Shown here piece by piece: positions 1 to 9,015 of a DNA stretch of 64,000 bases. Numbering within the stretch: the stretch's first letter is position 1; the number at the start of each line of letters is the position of its first letter. The DNA comes from Zhongshania sp. GTDB taxonomy: Bacteria; Pseudomonadota; Gammaproteobacteria; Pseudomonadales; Spongiibacteraceae. The position numbers and the translations under genes were made by a program. Location: the NCBI RefSeq assembly GCF_029212375.1, contig NZ_JARGNU010000001.1:401638-465637 (forward strand), read 5' to 3'. Under the pieces are notes generated by a model. That model saw only the letters and a list, made by a program, of their open reading frames with translations, made no database searches and had not been told where the DNA came from.

Positions 1-12
1 CTGGATAGTGTT

Positions 13-35
13 GCAGCCTTAAGGCTGCATTTTTT
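13..35 (+). terminator. Rho-independent terminator of a gene upstream of the window
   Basis: A perfect GCAGCC / GGCTGC stem with a TTAA loop is followed directly by a run of six T. It would end a transcript entering from the left and insulate the lipoprotein gene that starts about 20 bases later. Confidence 0.75.
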
Positions 36-53
36 GGCTGGGGGAGTGGGGAA

Positions 54-674
54 ATGAAAAAGGCGGGTGTTGCGCTGCTAGTTGTGTTGCTGTCGGCCTG
101 TGCTGGGGTGCCGGTGAGCACCGATTACGCACTGGATTATGATTTTGCAGCGATCTCTACCTTTGCTTGGCTGCCGGCGCCCACGCCAGACGCAAAGGGC
201 AGGGCGAAAGATGCTAGCCTCGACAATGATTTGGTTAGGGAGCGAGTGCTTGATGCGGTCGACGCCGAGTTAGCGGCCAAGGGCTTAAGTCTTGCGGCGG
301 AGGGGGTGCAGCCATCGGTGCTGGTGACTTACCATCTAGGCAAAGAAGATAAAGTCAATTTCAATAGCTTTGGTTCGTGGTATACCCATTTCGCTTATTA
401 CCCTTGTTATTACTGCGATTACCAGCCTGGTTATGGACGCGGTTATTTTGGCCACGGTCATTTTTATGACGACGATATATGGGTGCGCAGCTACGAAGAG
501 AGCAGCCTCATGATTGATATTATTGATCCGGCGACGAAAAAGCTGGTGTGGCGGGGTACGAGCAAGCGAGTAATGCCGAGTTTGACTACGCCAGAGGAGC
601 GTCGTCAGTATATTCGCGAGACAGTGGCGGCGGTATTGGCTAAGTTTCCACCAGCTGCGCCTGTAGCGCATTGA
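54..674 (+). CDS. DUF4136-family lipoprotein
   Basis: This encodes a 206-residue predicted lipoprotein. The N-terminus has two lysines, a hydrophobic stretch and a lipobox ending LSAC, with the Cys near residue 16. The body (TDYALDYDF, STFAWLPAP, later LVTYHL and a C-terminal segment with LVWRG) matches my recollection of the DUF4136 family of envelope lipoproteins of unknown function. A Tyr/Gly/His-rich stretch (residues about 108-145) interrupts the domain. A GGGG-rich ribosome site sits just before the ATG. It lies alone between a terminator and the ffs promoter, so it is probably monocistronic. The family assignment is fairly safe; the function is not known. Confidence 0.8.
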   Translation: MKKAGVALLVVLLSACAGVPVSTDYALDYDFAAISTFAWLPAPTPDAKGRAKDASLDNDLVRERVLDAVDAELAAKGLSLAAEGVQPSVLVTYHLGKEDKVNFNSFGSWYTHFAYYPCYYCDYQPGYGRGYFGHGHFYDDDIWVRSYEESSLMIDIIDPATKKLVWRGTSKRVMPSLTTPEERRQYIRETVAAVLAKFPPAAPVAH

Positions 675-711
675 TAAACTGGGAAATTAGCGGAATATCT
701 GTCTGCGCGGC

Positions 712-740
712 TTGCATGTCTGAGGTCTTTGGCCGACAAT
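712..740 (+). promoter_or_regulatory. Sigma-70 promoter for ffs
   Basis: TTGCAT (712-717) and GACAAT (735-740) are separated by 17 bases. The start would fall near 747, leaving a 5' leader of about 30 bases before the mature SRP RNA. E. coli 4.5S RNA also has a 5' leader, which RNase P removes. Confidence 0.5.
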
Positions 741-777
741 AGCGCCCGCGTTAAGGCAGTGCCTAAACGCGTTTTCT

Positions 778-892
778 GCGGTAGTCCTTCCGGTCCCCCC
801 GCAACGAGAGATAGCGAACTCCGCCAGGCCTGGAAGGGAGCAACGGTAGTTATCACATCGTGTGCCGGGGTGTGGCTGGTTGGACTGCCACC
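778..892 (+). ncRNA. ffs: Signal recognition particle 4.5S RNA
   Basis: This RNA pairs with Ffh to target membrane proteins co-translationally. The apical domain is recognisable: the GGAAG-type tetraloop region (GCCTGGAAGGGAGCAAC near 828-844), then the conserved TCGTGTGCCGGGGTGTGGCTGG tract split over 858-880. The ends pair (GCGGTAGTCC with GGACTGCCAC) to close a rod of about 115 nt, the normal size of the bacterial short form. It sits directly upstream of dnaX, as in Pseudomonas. End coordinates are set from the closing stem and could shift by a few bases. Confidence 0.92.
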
Positions 893-996
893 AAAGCTTT
901 AAACCTTCCTTCTGTATTCAAATCTGTTCGCTTTCATTAGTTTATGTCCTTGCAGGGCTGGTGTATCCTTGCCGCTTCCACGTCAGGAATTATTCG

Positions 997-3024
997 ATGA
1001 GCTATCAGGTGTTGGCGCGTAAGTGGCGCCCGAAAACCTTCCGTGAAATGGCAGGCCAAAATCACGTGCTTAAAGCACTGATTAATGCGCTCGACCACGA
1101 CCGTCTGCACCACGCCTATTTATTTACCGGTACTCGCGGGGTGGGTAAAACCACAATCGCGCGTATTCTTGCCAAATGCCTTAACTGCGAGGCTGGCGTT
1201 AGCTCCGAACCCTGCGGGCAATGCAATGCCTGTGTCGCGATTAATGAAGGCCGCTTTGTCGATTTGCTCGAAGTGGATGCGGCCTCGCGCACCAAGGTAG
1301 AAGACACCCGCGAAATTCTCGACAATGTTCAATATACACCCAGTCAGGGCCGCTACAAGGTTTACCTCATCGATGAGGTGCATATGCTCAGCAGCAGTAG
1401 TTTTAATGCGCTGCTGAAAACCCTAGAAGAGCCGCCAGCCCACGTTAAGTTTTTATTGGCGACCACTGATCCGCAAAAATTACCCGCCACCATTTTGTCG
1501 CGCTGCCTCCAGTTCAATCTTAAAAATTTAACGGCAGAGCGGATTGTTGAATATTTGAAAACCATTCTTGAAAAAGAAATGGTGCAATACGAAGAAACCT
1601 CGCTGTGGTTGCTAGGCCGCGCCGCCGACGGCAGTATGCGCGATGCCTTGAGTTTGACCGATCAGGCGATAGCCTTTGGGTCTGGGAGCTTGGGTGAAGC
1701 CGATGTGCGGCAAATGCTTGGTACCATCGACCATGGCTCGGTTTATCGGCTGATTTCTGCGCTCTCTGCTAGCGACGGCGCTGCGCTGTTATCGATAGTG
1801 GCTGATTTGGCTGAAATGGGAGCCGATTTTGCTGGAGTGGTGAGCGAATTACTGGTGGTCTTGCATCGCTTGGCGGTAGCTCAAACTGTTGCCGAAGGTT
1901 TGGATAATAGCCTGGGTGATCGGCAGCGGATTATTGATCTGGCGGCGAGTTTGAGCGCTGAAGATGTGCAGTTTTATTACCAAATGGGCTTGGCCGGGCG
2001 CCGAGACATGGGCTTGGCGCCAGATCCCCGTGCGGGTTTGGAAATGCTTTTGCTGCGGATGCTGGCGTTTAAGCCACAAGGTGTTATTGATGCGCCCAAA
2101 CAAGCCTTACCCCGCGCTAAACCAGCGGTGGGGGCCGTTGATACCGAAAAAAAGTCCTTAGCGAATGAGCCGACTGCGGCGGTTAAGGGCAGTGCCGTTG
2201 TCAATCCTGTTAGCGCAGAGCCTGATCCCGTGAGACAAGAGGCTGCGGTAAGGAATTCTGCTGCGCAGCCGCAAGTGGCGCCGAGTACTGCAATATCGGA
2301 TTCGGCGGCGCCGCAGAGCAGGGCGCTTCCAAAGCCTCCTGTGCAAACTATGCCGCAAGCTGAAGTGAGCACCCCTGCGACTAGCAGCTCGGTACCGCCC
2401 TGGGAGGAGCAGGCTGTCCTAAATCATAAGCCGGTAAATCCGATCCTTGAGGCACCGGTTGCTGAAAATCGCCCTACAACGCTTATCGCAGAGCCAAAAC
2501 CTACTCAAGCTGTTTCGCCAGCCCCAGCTAATACACCCGTAAATGCAGTGGCAGTCGCACCGGCTGCACCTAACGCGGCGCTTAACACCACTGATGCAAC
2601 TGTAGCTGCTCCGTTGCAGGGTAAAATTAGCTTGGCGGAATTTTCGGAGCAGCACTGGCGCGAGCACATCGACCAATTTAATTTACCCGGTATGCTGGGT
2701 AGTATTGCCAGTCATTGCCAGCTGGTGGCGTCGACCGCCACGAGTTTGGACTTTCATATCGATGCCGGTAACGCGGCCTTGTTAAATGATCGCCACATCG
2801 AACGGCTTGGCGAGCTTTTAGGTGAGTATTTTGGAACGGCGCTAAACGTAAGTGTAAAAATTGCGCCAACGCCTACTGAAACCCCTGCTGCGTATCGGCA
2901 GCGGTGCTTAGATGAGCGTTTGCTTATCGCCAAAGAGGCTTTGTTTAACGACCCAATGGTAAATCGCTTAATTGCTGAATTTGATGGCGTGTTGGACCCG
3001 AATTCGGTGCAACTCATTAATTAA
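997..3024 (+). CDS. dnaX: DNA polymerase III subunits tau and gamma
   Basis: This is the clamp-loader ATPase of the replicative polymerase, 675 residues as full-length tau. Walker A GTRGVGKT is at residues 45-52, followed by a four-Cys zinc module (about 61-79), Walker B LIDEVH and sensor motif ILSRC. Domain III ends near 365; a Pro/Ala-rich linker (about 370-540) leads to the C-terminal tau domain that binds polymerase and DnaB. I start at the ATG at 997, with AGGA eight bases upstream, because the protein then begins MSYQVLARKWRP as in the family. An upstream in-frame ATG at 862 would lie inside the SRP RNA. An A-AAA-AAG slippery site at 2148-2154 should yield a 390-residue gamma form. It begins the dnaX-ybaB-recR set. 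Confidence 0.97.
   Translation: MSYQVLARKWRPKTFREMAGQNHVLKALINALDHDRLHHAYLFTGTRGVGKTTIARILAKCLNCEAGVSSEPCGQCNACVAINEGRFVDLLEVDAASRTKVEDTREILDNVQYTPSQGRYKVYLIDEVHMLSSSSFNALLKTLEEPPAHVKFLLATTDPQKLPATILSRCLQFNLKNLTAERIVEYLKTILEKEMVQYEETSLWLLGRAADGSMRDALSLTDQAIAFGSGSLGEADVRQMLGTIDHGSVYRLISALSASDGAALLSIVADLAEMGADFAGVVSELLVVLHRLAVAQTVAEGLDNSLGDRQRIIDLAASLSAEDVQFYYQMGLAGRRDMGLAPDPRAGLEMLLLRMLAFKPQGVIDAPKQALPRAKPAVGAVDTEKKSLANEPTAAVKGSAVVNPVSAEPDPVRQEAAVRNSAAQPQVAPSTAISDSAAPQSRALPKPPVQTMPQAEVSTPATSSSVPPWEEQAVLNHKPVNPILEAPVAENRPTTLIAEPKPTQAVSPAPANTPVNAVAVAPAAPNAALNTTDATVAAPLQGKISLAEFSEQHWREHIDQFNLPGMLGSIASHCQLVASTATSLDFHIDAGNAALLNDRHIERLGELLGEYFGTALNVSVKIAPTPTETPAAYRQRCLDERLLIAKEALFNDPMVNRLIAEFDGVLDPNSVQLIN
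2148..2168 (+). promoter_or_regulatory. dnaX: Probable programmed -1 frameshift site in dnaX (gamma subunit)
   Basis: The heptamer A AAA AAG (2148-2154) lies in the tau frame as Glu384-Lys385-Lys386. After a -1 slip the ribosome reads Val-Leu-Ser-Glu and then TGA at 2166-2168. E. coli uses the same heptamer with a stop close behind to make gamma. A purine-rich GGTGGGGG (about 2127-2134) lies 13 bases upstream, where E. coli has a Shine-Dalgarno-like stimulator. A downstream stem is possible (CGGC...GCCG near 2175-2200) but not convincing. Confidence 0.75.
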
Positions 3025-3050
3025 TAACGTGATCGACGAGAGATACGCTA

Positions 3051-3374
3051 ATGAAACCAGATTTAAATGAATTGATGAAAAAAGCCGCTGAAATGCAGGA
3101 AAAAATGCAAAAGGCGCAAGAAGAGTTAGCCAATGCCGAAGTGCAGGGCGAATCGGGCGCGGGTTTGGTAAAAATTACCATGACCGGTCGCCACGATGTG
3201 CGTCGGGTGAGTATTGACCCCACCCTAATGAGCGAAGAGAAAGAAATACTCGAAGATTTAATTGCGGCAGCGGTCAATGATGCTGTGCGCAAAATAGAAG
3301 CCAGTAGCAAAGACCAGATGGGTGGCATGTTATCCGGTATGGGCATGCCCGCCGGCTTTAAGATGCCATTTTAA
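3051..3374 (+). CDS. ybaB: YbaB/EbfC nucleoid-associated protein
   Basis: This 107-residue DNA-binding dimer of the YbaB/EbfC family has the usual architecture. A Met/Lys/Glu-rich N-terminal helix ([18 protein letters not shown]) leads to a three-stranded sheet ([16 protein letters not shown]) and a C-terminal helix, ending in a Met/Gly-rich tail. The length is standard. It sits between dnaX and recR, its conserved place in gammaproteobacteria, only 26 bases after dnaX and 2 bases before recR, so it is co-transcribed. The family binds DNA and has been linked to chromosome organisation; its exact role remains loosely defined. Confidence 0.95.
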   Translation: MKPDLNELMKKAAEMQEKMQKAQEELANAEVQGESGAGLVKITMTGRHDVRRVSIDPTLMSEEKEILEDLIAAAVNDAVRKIEASSKDQMGGMLSGMGMPAGFKMPF

Positions 3375-3376
3375 AT

Positions 3377-3976
3377 ATGAGTTACAGCCCCTTAATCGAT
3401 GAGTTAATAGATGCCCTGCGCTGTTTGCCGGGTGTTGGCGCCAAGTCGGCGCAACGCATGAGTTTTCAGCTGCTGGAACGCAATCGACCTGGCGCGGCGC
3501 GCTTGGCTGCAGCTTTGGCCAAGGCGGTAGACAAGGTTGGCCACTGCGCAAGTTGCCGAACGTTAACGGAAAATGAGCAGTGTTTTATCTGCGCCGACAG
3601 CCGTCGCGATACTGACACAATTTGTGTGGTGGAATCTCCGGCAGACGTGGTCGCGTTTGAACAGAGCGGTGATTACAAGGGCTTATACTTTGTGCTTATG
3701 GGGCATTTGTCGCCTATTGATGGCATTGGCCCTGAAGAGATTGGCATCGACAAACTCCTGCAGCGCAGCAGCGAACTGGCCGTAAGTGAATTGATTTTGG
3801 CTACCAACCCCACGGTAGAAGGCGAAGCAACCGCTTATTATATTACCGAGCAAATGCGCAGCCGGGGTATTGCGGTTAGCCGAATTGCCCATGGCGTACC
3901 GCTGGGTGGGGAATTGGAATACGTAGACAGCGGCACCCTCGCTCACGCACTAAAAGGACGACGACGCATTGACTGA
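3377..3976 (+). CDS. recR: Recombination mediator RecR
   Basis: RecR works with RecO and RecF to load RecA onto SSB-coated gaps. The 199 residues show the family order: a helix-hairpin-helix ([14 protein letters not shown], about 17-30), a Cys4 zinc finger (GHCASC...QCFIC, about 54-72), and a Toprim domain ([15 protein letters not shown] through [19 protein letters not shown]). A C-terminal Walker B-like stretch follows ([21 protein letters not shown]). The length equals that of other RecR proteins. It starts 2 bases after ybaB and its end overlaps rnd by 8 bases. Confidence 0.97.
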   Translation: MSYSPLIDELIDALRCLPGVGAKSAQRMSFQLLERNRPGAARLAAALAKAVDKVGHCASCRTLTENEQCFICADSRRDTDTICVVESPADVVAFEQSGDYKGLYFVLMGHLSPIDGIGPEEIGIDKLLQRSSELAVSELILATNPTVEGEATAYYITEQMRSRGIAVSRIAHGVPLGGELEYVDSGTLAHALKGRRRID

Positions 3977-5084
3977 TCCTCTGGAAAGCTGCCTTTATAT
4001 CGACACCGATATTGCTTTAAACGAGGCCTGCACGCAGTGGGCAAAAGCTGATTTTTTGGCGATTGACACGGAATTTATCCGCACCGACACCTTTTACCCT
4101 ATTGCAGGGCTGCTGCAGGTCGGTGCTGAGGGGCGTTTATATCTTATCGATCCCCTTGAAATTGCGGACTGGTCGGCGTTCACAGCCTTGCTCCGGCGCG
4201 AGGACCTGCCCAAAGTCATTCACTCATGCAGCGAAGACTTAGAGGTTTTTCAGGTCTTGTTTCAGTGTGTGCCCCAGCCCTTGCTCGACACCCAAATTGG
4301 CGCCGCCCTAGCTGGGCTGGGTTTTGGTTTGAGCTACCAAAAATTAATTATGGAATGCTTGGGTATTCATGTAGAGAAAGGTGAAACCCGCTCGGATTGG
4401 CTGCGTAGGCCACTCAGCGAAAGCCAGTGCACTTACGCGGCCCTCGACGTTTTATATCTGCAGCGGGTTTACCCACTGCTCAACGAGCGCCTAGCAGCCA
4501 AGGGCGCCTTAGCGTGGTGGCTGGAAGACTGCGCGGCGATTACCGCGCAGGCGGAAACCCCAAATGCACCAGAAGACTACTATCTGCGCATTAAATCCCT
4601 GTGGAAGCTCAGTCGGCTTCAGCAGTACGGCCTGCAGCAGCTCTGTGCTTGGCGTGAGGTAGAGGCAAAAGAGCGTAATATTCCCCGTGGGCGGGTGATA
4701 AAAGACCCTGTTTGTTTTGAAATTGCGCGGCAGATGCCCAGCGATATAGCGCAATTGGGGCGTATCAAAGATTTATCGCCTGGTAGCATACGGCGTTATG
4801 GGGAAGCGATACTGACGCTAATTGATGACTGTCGCGGCGCTGCCGGCAGCGACCTGCCGCCAGCGGCCCCAAAGCCACTGAGTCCAGCGCAAACGCAGAT
4901 GCTAAAACAAATGAAGGCAGTGGGCGAAACCGCTGCGGCCAAGCTCGATATTGCACCAGAGGTTTTATTGAAAAAACGCGATTTAGAAGAGTTAATCCGC
5001 AGCGGCAAACTGCCACAGGCGCTGAGCGGTTGGCGTAAATCAGTTGTTGGTGAGGACTTGTTGCGCCTCGGTGAGAAAAATTAA
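3969..5084 (+). CDS. rnd: Ribonuclease D
   Basis: This 3'-5' exoribonuclease acts in tRNA 3'-end trimming. The 371 residues carry the DEDD-y exonuclease domain: AIDTEF (D33, E35), a central SCSEDLEVF motif and YAALDVLYL near residue 160. An HRDC domain follows (about 205-290), and a second HRDC-like tail completes the protein. The start is TTG at 3969, inside the last codons of recR in another frame. No ATG lies close by, and the DEDD motif begins only 32 residues later, so this start is reasonable. The 8-base overlap suggests translational coupling. In Pseudomonas rnd is likewise followed by ycgL and ycgN. Confidence 0.93.
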   Translation: MTDPLESCLYIDTDIALNEACTQWAKADFLAIDTEFIRTDTFYPIAGLLQVGAEGRLYLIDPLEIADWSAFTALLRREDLPKVIHSCSEDLEVFQVLFQCVPQPLLDTQIGAALAGLGFGLSYQKLIMECLGIHVEKGETRSDWLRRPLSESQCTYAALDVLYLQRVYPLLNERLAAKGALAWWLEDCAAITAQAETPNAPEDYYLRIKSLWKLSRLQQYGLQQLCAWREVEAKERNIPRGRVIKDPVCFEIARQMPSDIAQLGRIKDLSPGSIRRYGEAILTLIDDCRGAAGSDLPPAAPKPLSPAQTQMLKQMKAVGETAAAKLDIAPEVLLKKRDLEELIRSGKLPQALSGWRKSVVGEDLLRLGEKN

Positions 5085-5362
5085 TGAAGCGTATTTGTGC
5101 GGTATACCGCAGCCCTCGCACCGAGGGTATGTATTTATATGTTGATCATCAGGAAGATTTGGCCAAAGTGCCTGAGGCGCTGTTGTTGCGCTTTGGTAAG
5201 CCGGTGCGAGCCATGACCTTGGTGCTAACTGCTGAGCGCAAATTATCCCGCGCTGACGTTGGCAAAGTTATGCAGGAAATTGCCGACAATGGCTTTTATT
5301 TGCAGCTGCCCCCGCAGCCCGAGCGGCTTAACCCCATGGTAGGCCCCGAAATCGATGGCTGA
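5084..5362 (+). CDS. ycgL: YcgL-domain protein
   Basis: This is a 92-residue member of the small YcgL family, known from an E. coli structure but without an established activity. Recognisable features are the start [12 protein letters not shown], the MYLYV strand and the C-terminal [10 protein letters not shown]. Its ATG overlaps the rnd stop (TAATG), and its own end overlaps ycgN by 8 bases, so the three genes are coupled. The order rnd-ycgL-ycgN is the Pseudomonas order. Confidence 0.9.
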   Translation: MKRICAVYRSPRTEGMYLYVDHQEDLAKVPEALLLRFGKPVRAMTLVLTAERKLSRADVGKVMQEIADNGFYLQLPPQPERLNPMVGPEIDG

Positions 5363-5807
5363 CATCGTACGGCCGCCATTTTGGGAAGTTAAATCTCTTG
5401 CCGAGATGAACGCGCAAGAGTGGGAACTACTCTGCGACGGCTGCGGTAAATGCTGCCTGCAAAAGCTCGAGGACGAGGATAGCGGCGAAGTTTTCTATAC
5501 CGATGTTGCGTGTCGCTTACTGGACACCACGAGTTGCGGTTGTAGCGACTACCCGCATCGCCAGCAGCGGGTGCCAGATTGTTTGCAATTAAAGCTAGAG
5601 GACATAGCCGAGTTTCATTGGCTGCCCAAAACCTGTGCTTATCGGGTATTAAGCGAGGGTGGGACTTTGGCAGACTGGCATCCGCTGCTCTCAGACAGTG
5701 ACGAAAGTGTGCACCGCGCCGGTATTTCGGTGCGCGGCCGCTGTGTTAGCGAGATTGCAGTGGCCGATGAAGATTTGGAAGAGCATATAATTCACTGGGT
5801 AAATTAA
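5355..5807 (+). CDS. ycgN: YcgN family Cys-cluster protein (UPF0260)
   Basis: The protein has 150 residues and the YkgJ/YcgN-type cysteine cluster: CDGCGKCC near residues 28-35, then CRLLD, CGCSDY and a later CAYR. These cysteines probably bind a metal or an Fe-S cluster. Family length and order (after ycgL, with an 8-base overlap) fit. No enzymatic function is established for the family. Confidence 0.9.
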   Translation: MADIVRPPFWEVKSLAEMNAQEWELLCDGCGKCCLQKLEDEDSGEVFYTDVACRLLDTTSCGCSDYPHRQQRVPDCLQLKLEDIAEFHWLPKTCAYRVLSEGGTLADWHPLLSDSDESVHRAGISVRGRCVSEIAVADEDLEEHIIHWVN

Positions 5808-5815
5808 GGTGCGCA

Positions 5816-6247
5816 ATGATTGATTTAGACGATTACCGCTTGGCATGGCAGGTATATCTTGGCGTTGGGGTGCTTGCAATGGTGCTGTGGTTTTTACTGT
5901 TGCGGCGTATTCCCTCGGTGTTTGTACGCTATTGGCTACTGTTTGCTGCGCTGGCATTTTTGTTCGTGCCTGGCCGCCACCCCGCAGCGCCTCAACTTTG
6001 GGTGCCTGGCAGTGCGGCAGCGGTGCTAAGTTTGCTAACAGAGGGCATTGAAAGTGCCATGCCGATACTGATTAGCTTGGGCGCGGGGCAGATTCTTGCT
6101 TTAATTATGGGGCTGGCGGCGATGATTTGGCTGTCAAACAGCTCGCCAGTAGCACCAACGCCGACTAGTACCAAGCCTGTTCGTGCTAAATCGGCCGGTG
6201 CTGAAAGCAAGGCGAGAGGGACAGAGCGCAAGGAACCCTCTTTATAG
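5816..6247 (+). CDS. Small inner membrane protein of unknown function
   Basis: I do not recognise the family. The 143 residues show three hydrophobic segments (about 14-30, 38-55 and 78-105) and a soluble Lys/Arg/Ala-rich tail (about 115-143) ending in KEPSL. AAGG sits six bases before the ATG, and the gap to ycgN is only 8 bases, so it belongs to the rnd operon. Its position and topology suggest an accessory membrane protein; nothing in it indicates catalysis. Confidence 0.65.
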   Translation: MIDLDDYRLAWQVYLGVGVLAMVLWFLLLRRIPSVFVRYWLLFAALAFLFVPGRHPAAPQLWVPGSAAAVLSLLTEGIESAMPILISLGAGQILALIMGLAAMIWLSNSSPVAPTPTSTKPVRAKSAGAESKARGTERKEPSL

Positions 6248-6279
6248 CACAAGGTATTCACGCTGCTGGCGGTGGGAGA

Positions 6280-6307
6280 TTCCATCTTGGCTGTAATTAG
6301 CTATACT
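6280..6307 (+). promoter_or_regulatory. Candidate sigma-70 promoter for the FHA-kinase block
   Basis: TTCCAT (6280-6285), a 16-base spacer and TATACT (6302-6307) lie in the 153-base gap before the FHA gene. The -10 is good and the -35 mediocre. It is the best candidate in the only sizeable gap upstream of the five-gene block. Confidence 0.4.
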
Positions 6308-6400
6308 TTGGGGAAAATTCCGAGCATGGGCTTGGTTGTTTAGTTTAACAGGCGACACGGGTTTACATTTTTCTTAAATCTGCGCGCTGTAGGTAGCTTA

Positions 6401-7210
6401 ATGGACTTAAAACTCGTCAGCTTGGATGGCAATGAAGCCTACGCTATTGCGACCGATACGGTTGTTATTGGCCGCGACAGCGATAGTGATATTACTATCA
6501 CTAAGGATTTGTTGTCGCGCCGCCATGCCAAGTTAAGTTACATCGATGGTAGCTGGGTACTCGAAGATCTCGGTTCTACCAACGGTACGTGCATTAATAA
6601 CCGTTTATTGAAAAGACCCACAGAAGTAAAAAGTGGCGATGTCATTAAATTTGGCGAAGCGGCGTATTACTTAAAAAGTGAAGCAGAAGCGGAGCGCACC
6701 ATTGTTGCGGCGCGCTTGCCACAGAAAGATTCTTATAGCGGTGGCTCGGTGGTGATAGATGACGAGCCCGATAGCGAATTAACCTCCTTTCAACAATCCT
6801 ACCAATTGCCCTCTGGCTGGACCGATACCGCCATTCGCAACAGTAAATACCCAAAAGAGCTGGTTGATCAGCGTATCCATCGGGCTATTGGCACTAAACA
6901 AATAAAGCCCGAAGTGGCCTTGGTGTTTTTCTTTGCCGACGGACGGAGTTTAGTGTTTGGTGTTTCCGCTAAAAATAGTGATACCTTTTGGACGATTGGC
7001 CGGCAAGAGAACTTAAAAATTCGTATTGATGATCCTAGCATCTCAATGCTTCACGCCAAATTAATACATAAAAATGGCAATTGGTGGATTGAGGATGTTG
7101 GCGCTACCAATGGCATTCGAATAGACGGCGAAGCCTGTCAAAAGGCTGTTCTCCAAGATAGTCAATTGCTCAGTTTAGGGCGTATTGAAATGGTGTTTCG
7201 CAAATTATAA
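6401..7210 (+). CDS. Protein with two forkhead-associated (FHA) domains
   Basis: FHA domains bind phosphothreonine peptides. The 269 residues hold a canonical N-terminal FHA (about 20-90) with VVIGRD (Arg25), LSRRHAKL and GSTNGT. A less canonical C-terminal FHA (about 195-265) has TIGRQ, SISMLHAKL and GATNG. A linker rich in acidic residues and Ser/Thr lies between them and could itself be phosphorylated. No signal peptide or membrane segment is seen, so it should be cytoplasmic. It opens a same-strand block that ends with a Ser/Thr kinase. I infer that it reads or relays that kinase's phosphorylation. Confidence 0.88.
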   Translation: MDLKLVSLDGNEAYAIATDTVVIGRDSDSDITITKDLLSRRHAKLSYIDGSWVLEDLGSTNGTCINNRLLKRPTEVKSGDVIKFGEAAYYLKSEAEAERTIVAARLPQKDSYSGGSVVIDDEPDSELTSFQQSYQLPSGWTDTAIRNSKYPKELVDQRIHRAIGTKQIKPEVALVFFFADGRSLVFGVSAKNSDTFWTIGRQENLKIRIDDPSISMLHAKLIHKNGNWWIEDVGATNGIRIDGEACQKAVLQDSQLLSLGRIEMVFRKL

Positions 7211-7271
7211 AAAATCAATTTTTCGTCGTAGCGATGGGTTAAGCGACATCGGACTCATCATCAGGGACTAG

Positions 7272-8939
7272 ATGAACGAGGCATTAGAGATGAATAGGTA
7301 TATTGGCTGCAATCAGGCAGCAATGAATGCGGCCGCAGCGATTATAGCGTTTGTACTGCTAGCATCTTGCGCCAACACCAGTGACTCCAAACTTAGTAGT
7401 GGCGCGCCAGCGAGTAGCGAAGAAATTATTGCGGGCTTGCAAATTGTCGATTGCCTTTTACCTGGGCAGCTGCGCAAACTCGGTAATATGACGTATTTGT
7501 CGCCGCGGCGACCAATCAAAACCACCGCAGCCGATTGTAATGTCCGCGGCGGCGAGTACGTCGCCTATGACCGTGCCGACTATAAAACAGCCTTAAAAAT
7601 ATGGTTGCCAACGGCGGAGCAGGGCGATGCCGAGGCGCAATTAGCGGTGGGTGAAATTTTTGAAAAAGGTTTGGGTGCTGAACCGAATTACGAGGCGGCA
7701 GTATTGTGGTACCAAAAGGCCGCAGCGCAGGGCAATAAAAGCGCCCAATTTAATTTAGGCACAATGTATGAGCAGGGCTTGGGGGTAGCACAAAACAAAT
7801 TACAGGCACTCAATTTATACCGCGAAGCGTGGGGTATGCCTGCCGATAGCGTAATTTTTCAAGACGCGGCGCGCAGTGAACAACAAGCCTTACGCAAGGC
7901 GCTTGAAGCCCAGCTAAGCGCTAAAAATGATCAGCTCGCTTTAATGGAGCGCCAGCTCGCCAGCCTTAAAAAGAAAACAGCCAGTAAACAACCCTCAGAC
8001 AGTGCGCCTGTGACGGAGTTGGCGACCCTAACGCAGATAGTGGCGTCCTTGCAAAATGATCGCGCTAGCGTTGAAAAACAGTTGTCTACAATTCCTCGGC
8101 TGCGAACGCCGGCGGCGAGTCTCAACGCCACTCCGGCACAAGCTGCGACTGCAGCGGAAATCAAAGTTGCAGATATGGACTTTGGGCGCTATTACGCCTT
8201 GATTATTGGCAATCGTAATTACACGCAGTTAGAACACTTAGAAACGCCCCTGAATGACGCCCGTGAAGTTGGCGAAATTTTAGAAAAACAATATGGATTT
8301 CAAGTGCAGCTGCTGCTCGATAGCGACCGTCTTACGGTGATGAAGGCGATTAACGAGTTGCATAGCGTGCTCGGCGAAAACGACAACCTCTTGATCTACT
8401 ACGCTGGTCACGGCTCGATGATTAATGTCGGGGAACGTGATACTGGCTATTGGTTACCGATTAACGCTGACCCACCGCCAAATGATGCGTCGTGGGTTTC
8501 AAATGATTTTGTCAGCAATCATTTGGGTCGAATTCAAGCTAAACGGGTTTTGGTCATTGCCGATTCCTGTTATGGCGGATTGCTGTCTTCCGCACCTGGG
8601 CATTTATTTTTTGGCCAAACTACTGGGGCGGGAAGTAGCGATTACATCAAGTATAAGCTGCCTCGGCGCTCCCGCTTGTTGTTGTCTTCTGGCGGAGATA
8701 AGCCCGTTATCGATGAAGGTGGTAGGGGGCATTCGGTATTTGCCCAAGAGTTGATTGACACTCTGCGCAGTAACGTCGGTGTGCTTTCGGCGCCGGATCT
8801 TTACGCCAGTATTCGCGGGCCGGTGAAAGCCCGCGCAGCAGTAAATCAGTTTGTTCAAGAACCTGTTTACAAAAGTATAAAGGGCGCAGGTCACGAAGTC
8901 GGGGATTTCTTTTTTGTACCGAAAGCCCTTAGCCAATAG
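7272..8939 (+). CDS. Lipoprotein with SEL1 repeats and a caspase-like (peptidase C14) domain
   Basis: The order in this 555-residue protein is: lipoprotein signal (lipobox LASC, Cys33), a short two-Cys region (CLLPG...ADCNVRGG), two SEL1-type repeats (about 115-190), a Lys/Gln-rich coiled coil (about 200-265) and a caspase-fold domain (about 303-525). The catalytic dyad is visible: His380 in YYAGHG and Cys433 in DSCYGG. The domain opens with YALIIGNRNY, as bacterial metacaspase-like proteins do. Asn after the lipid Cys predicts outer-membrane sorting, so the protease would face the periplasm or the surface. A second possible start (7290) still gives a good signal. Substrate and activity are unknown. 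Confidence 0.88.
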   Translation: MNEALEMNRYIGCNQAAMNAAAAIIAFVLLASCANTSDSKLSSGAPASSEEIIAGLQIVDCLLPGQLRKLGNMTYLSPRRPIKTTAADCNVRGGEYVAYDRADYKTALKIWLPTAEQGDAEAQLAVGEIFEKGLGAEPNYEAAVLWYQKAAAQGNKSAQFNLGTMYEQGLGVAQNKLQALNLYREAWGMPADSVIFQDAARSEQQALRKALEAQLSAKNDQLALMERQLASLKKKTASKQPSDSAPVTELATLTQIVASLQNDRASVEKQLSTIPRLRTPAASLNATPAQAATAAEIKVADMDFGRYYALIIGNRNYTQLEHLETPLNDAREVGEILEKQYGFQVQLLLDSDRLTVMKAINELHSVLGENDNLLIYYAGHGSMINVGERDTGYWLPINADPPPNDASWVSNDFVSNHLGRIQAKRVLVIADSCYGGLLSSAPGHLFFGQTTGAGSSDYIKYKLPRRSRLLLSSGGDKPVIDEGGRGHSVFAQELIDTLRSNVGVLSAPDLYASIRGPVKARAAVNQFVQEPVYKSIKGAGHEVGDFFFVPKALSQ

Positions 8940-9015
8940 GGCGAGAAATAAACGCGAGCAAGGCATTATTTAATAGATGTGCGCCATAGATTGCACAATA
9001 AGAGGATAACGGGTT

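Noticed and set aside
862..996. N-terminal extension of dnaX by 45 codons
   Set aside because: It begins inside the SRP RNA, has no family similarity, and a well-placed AGGA precedes the ATG at 997.
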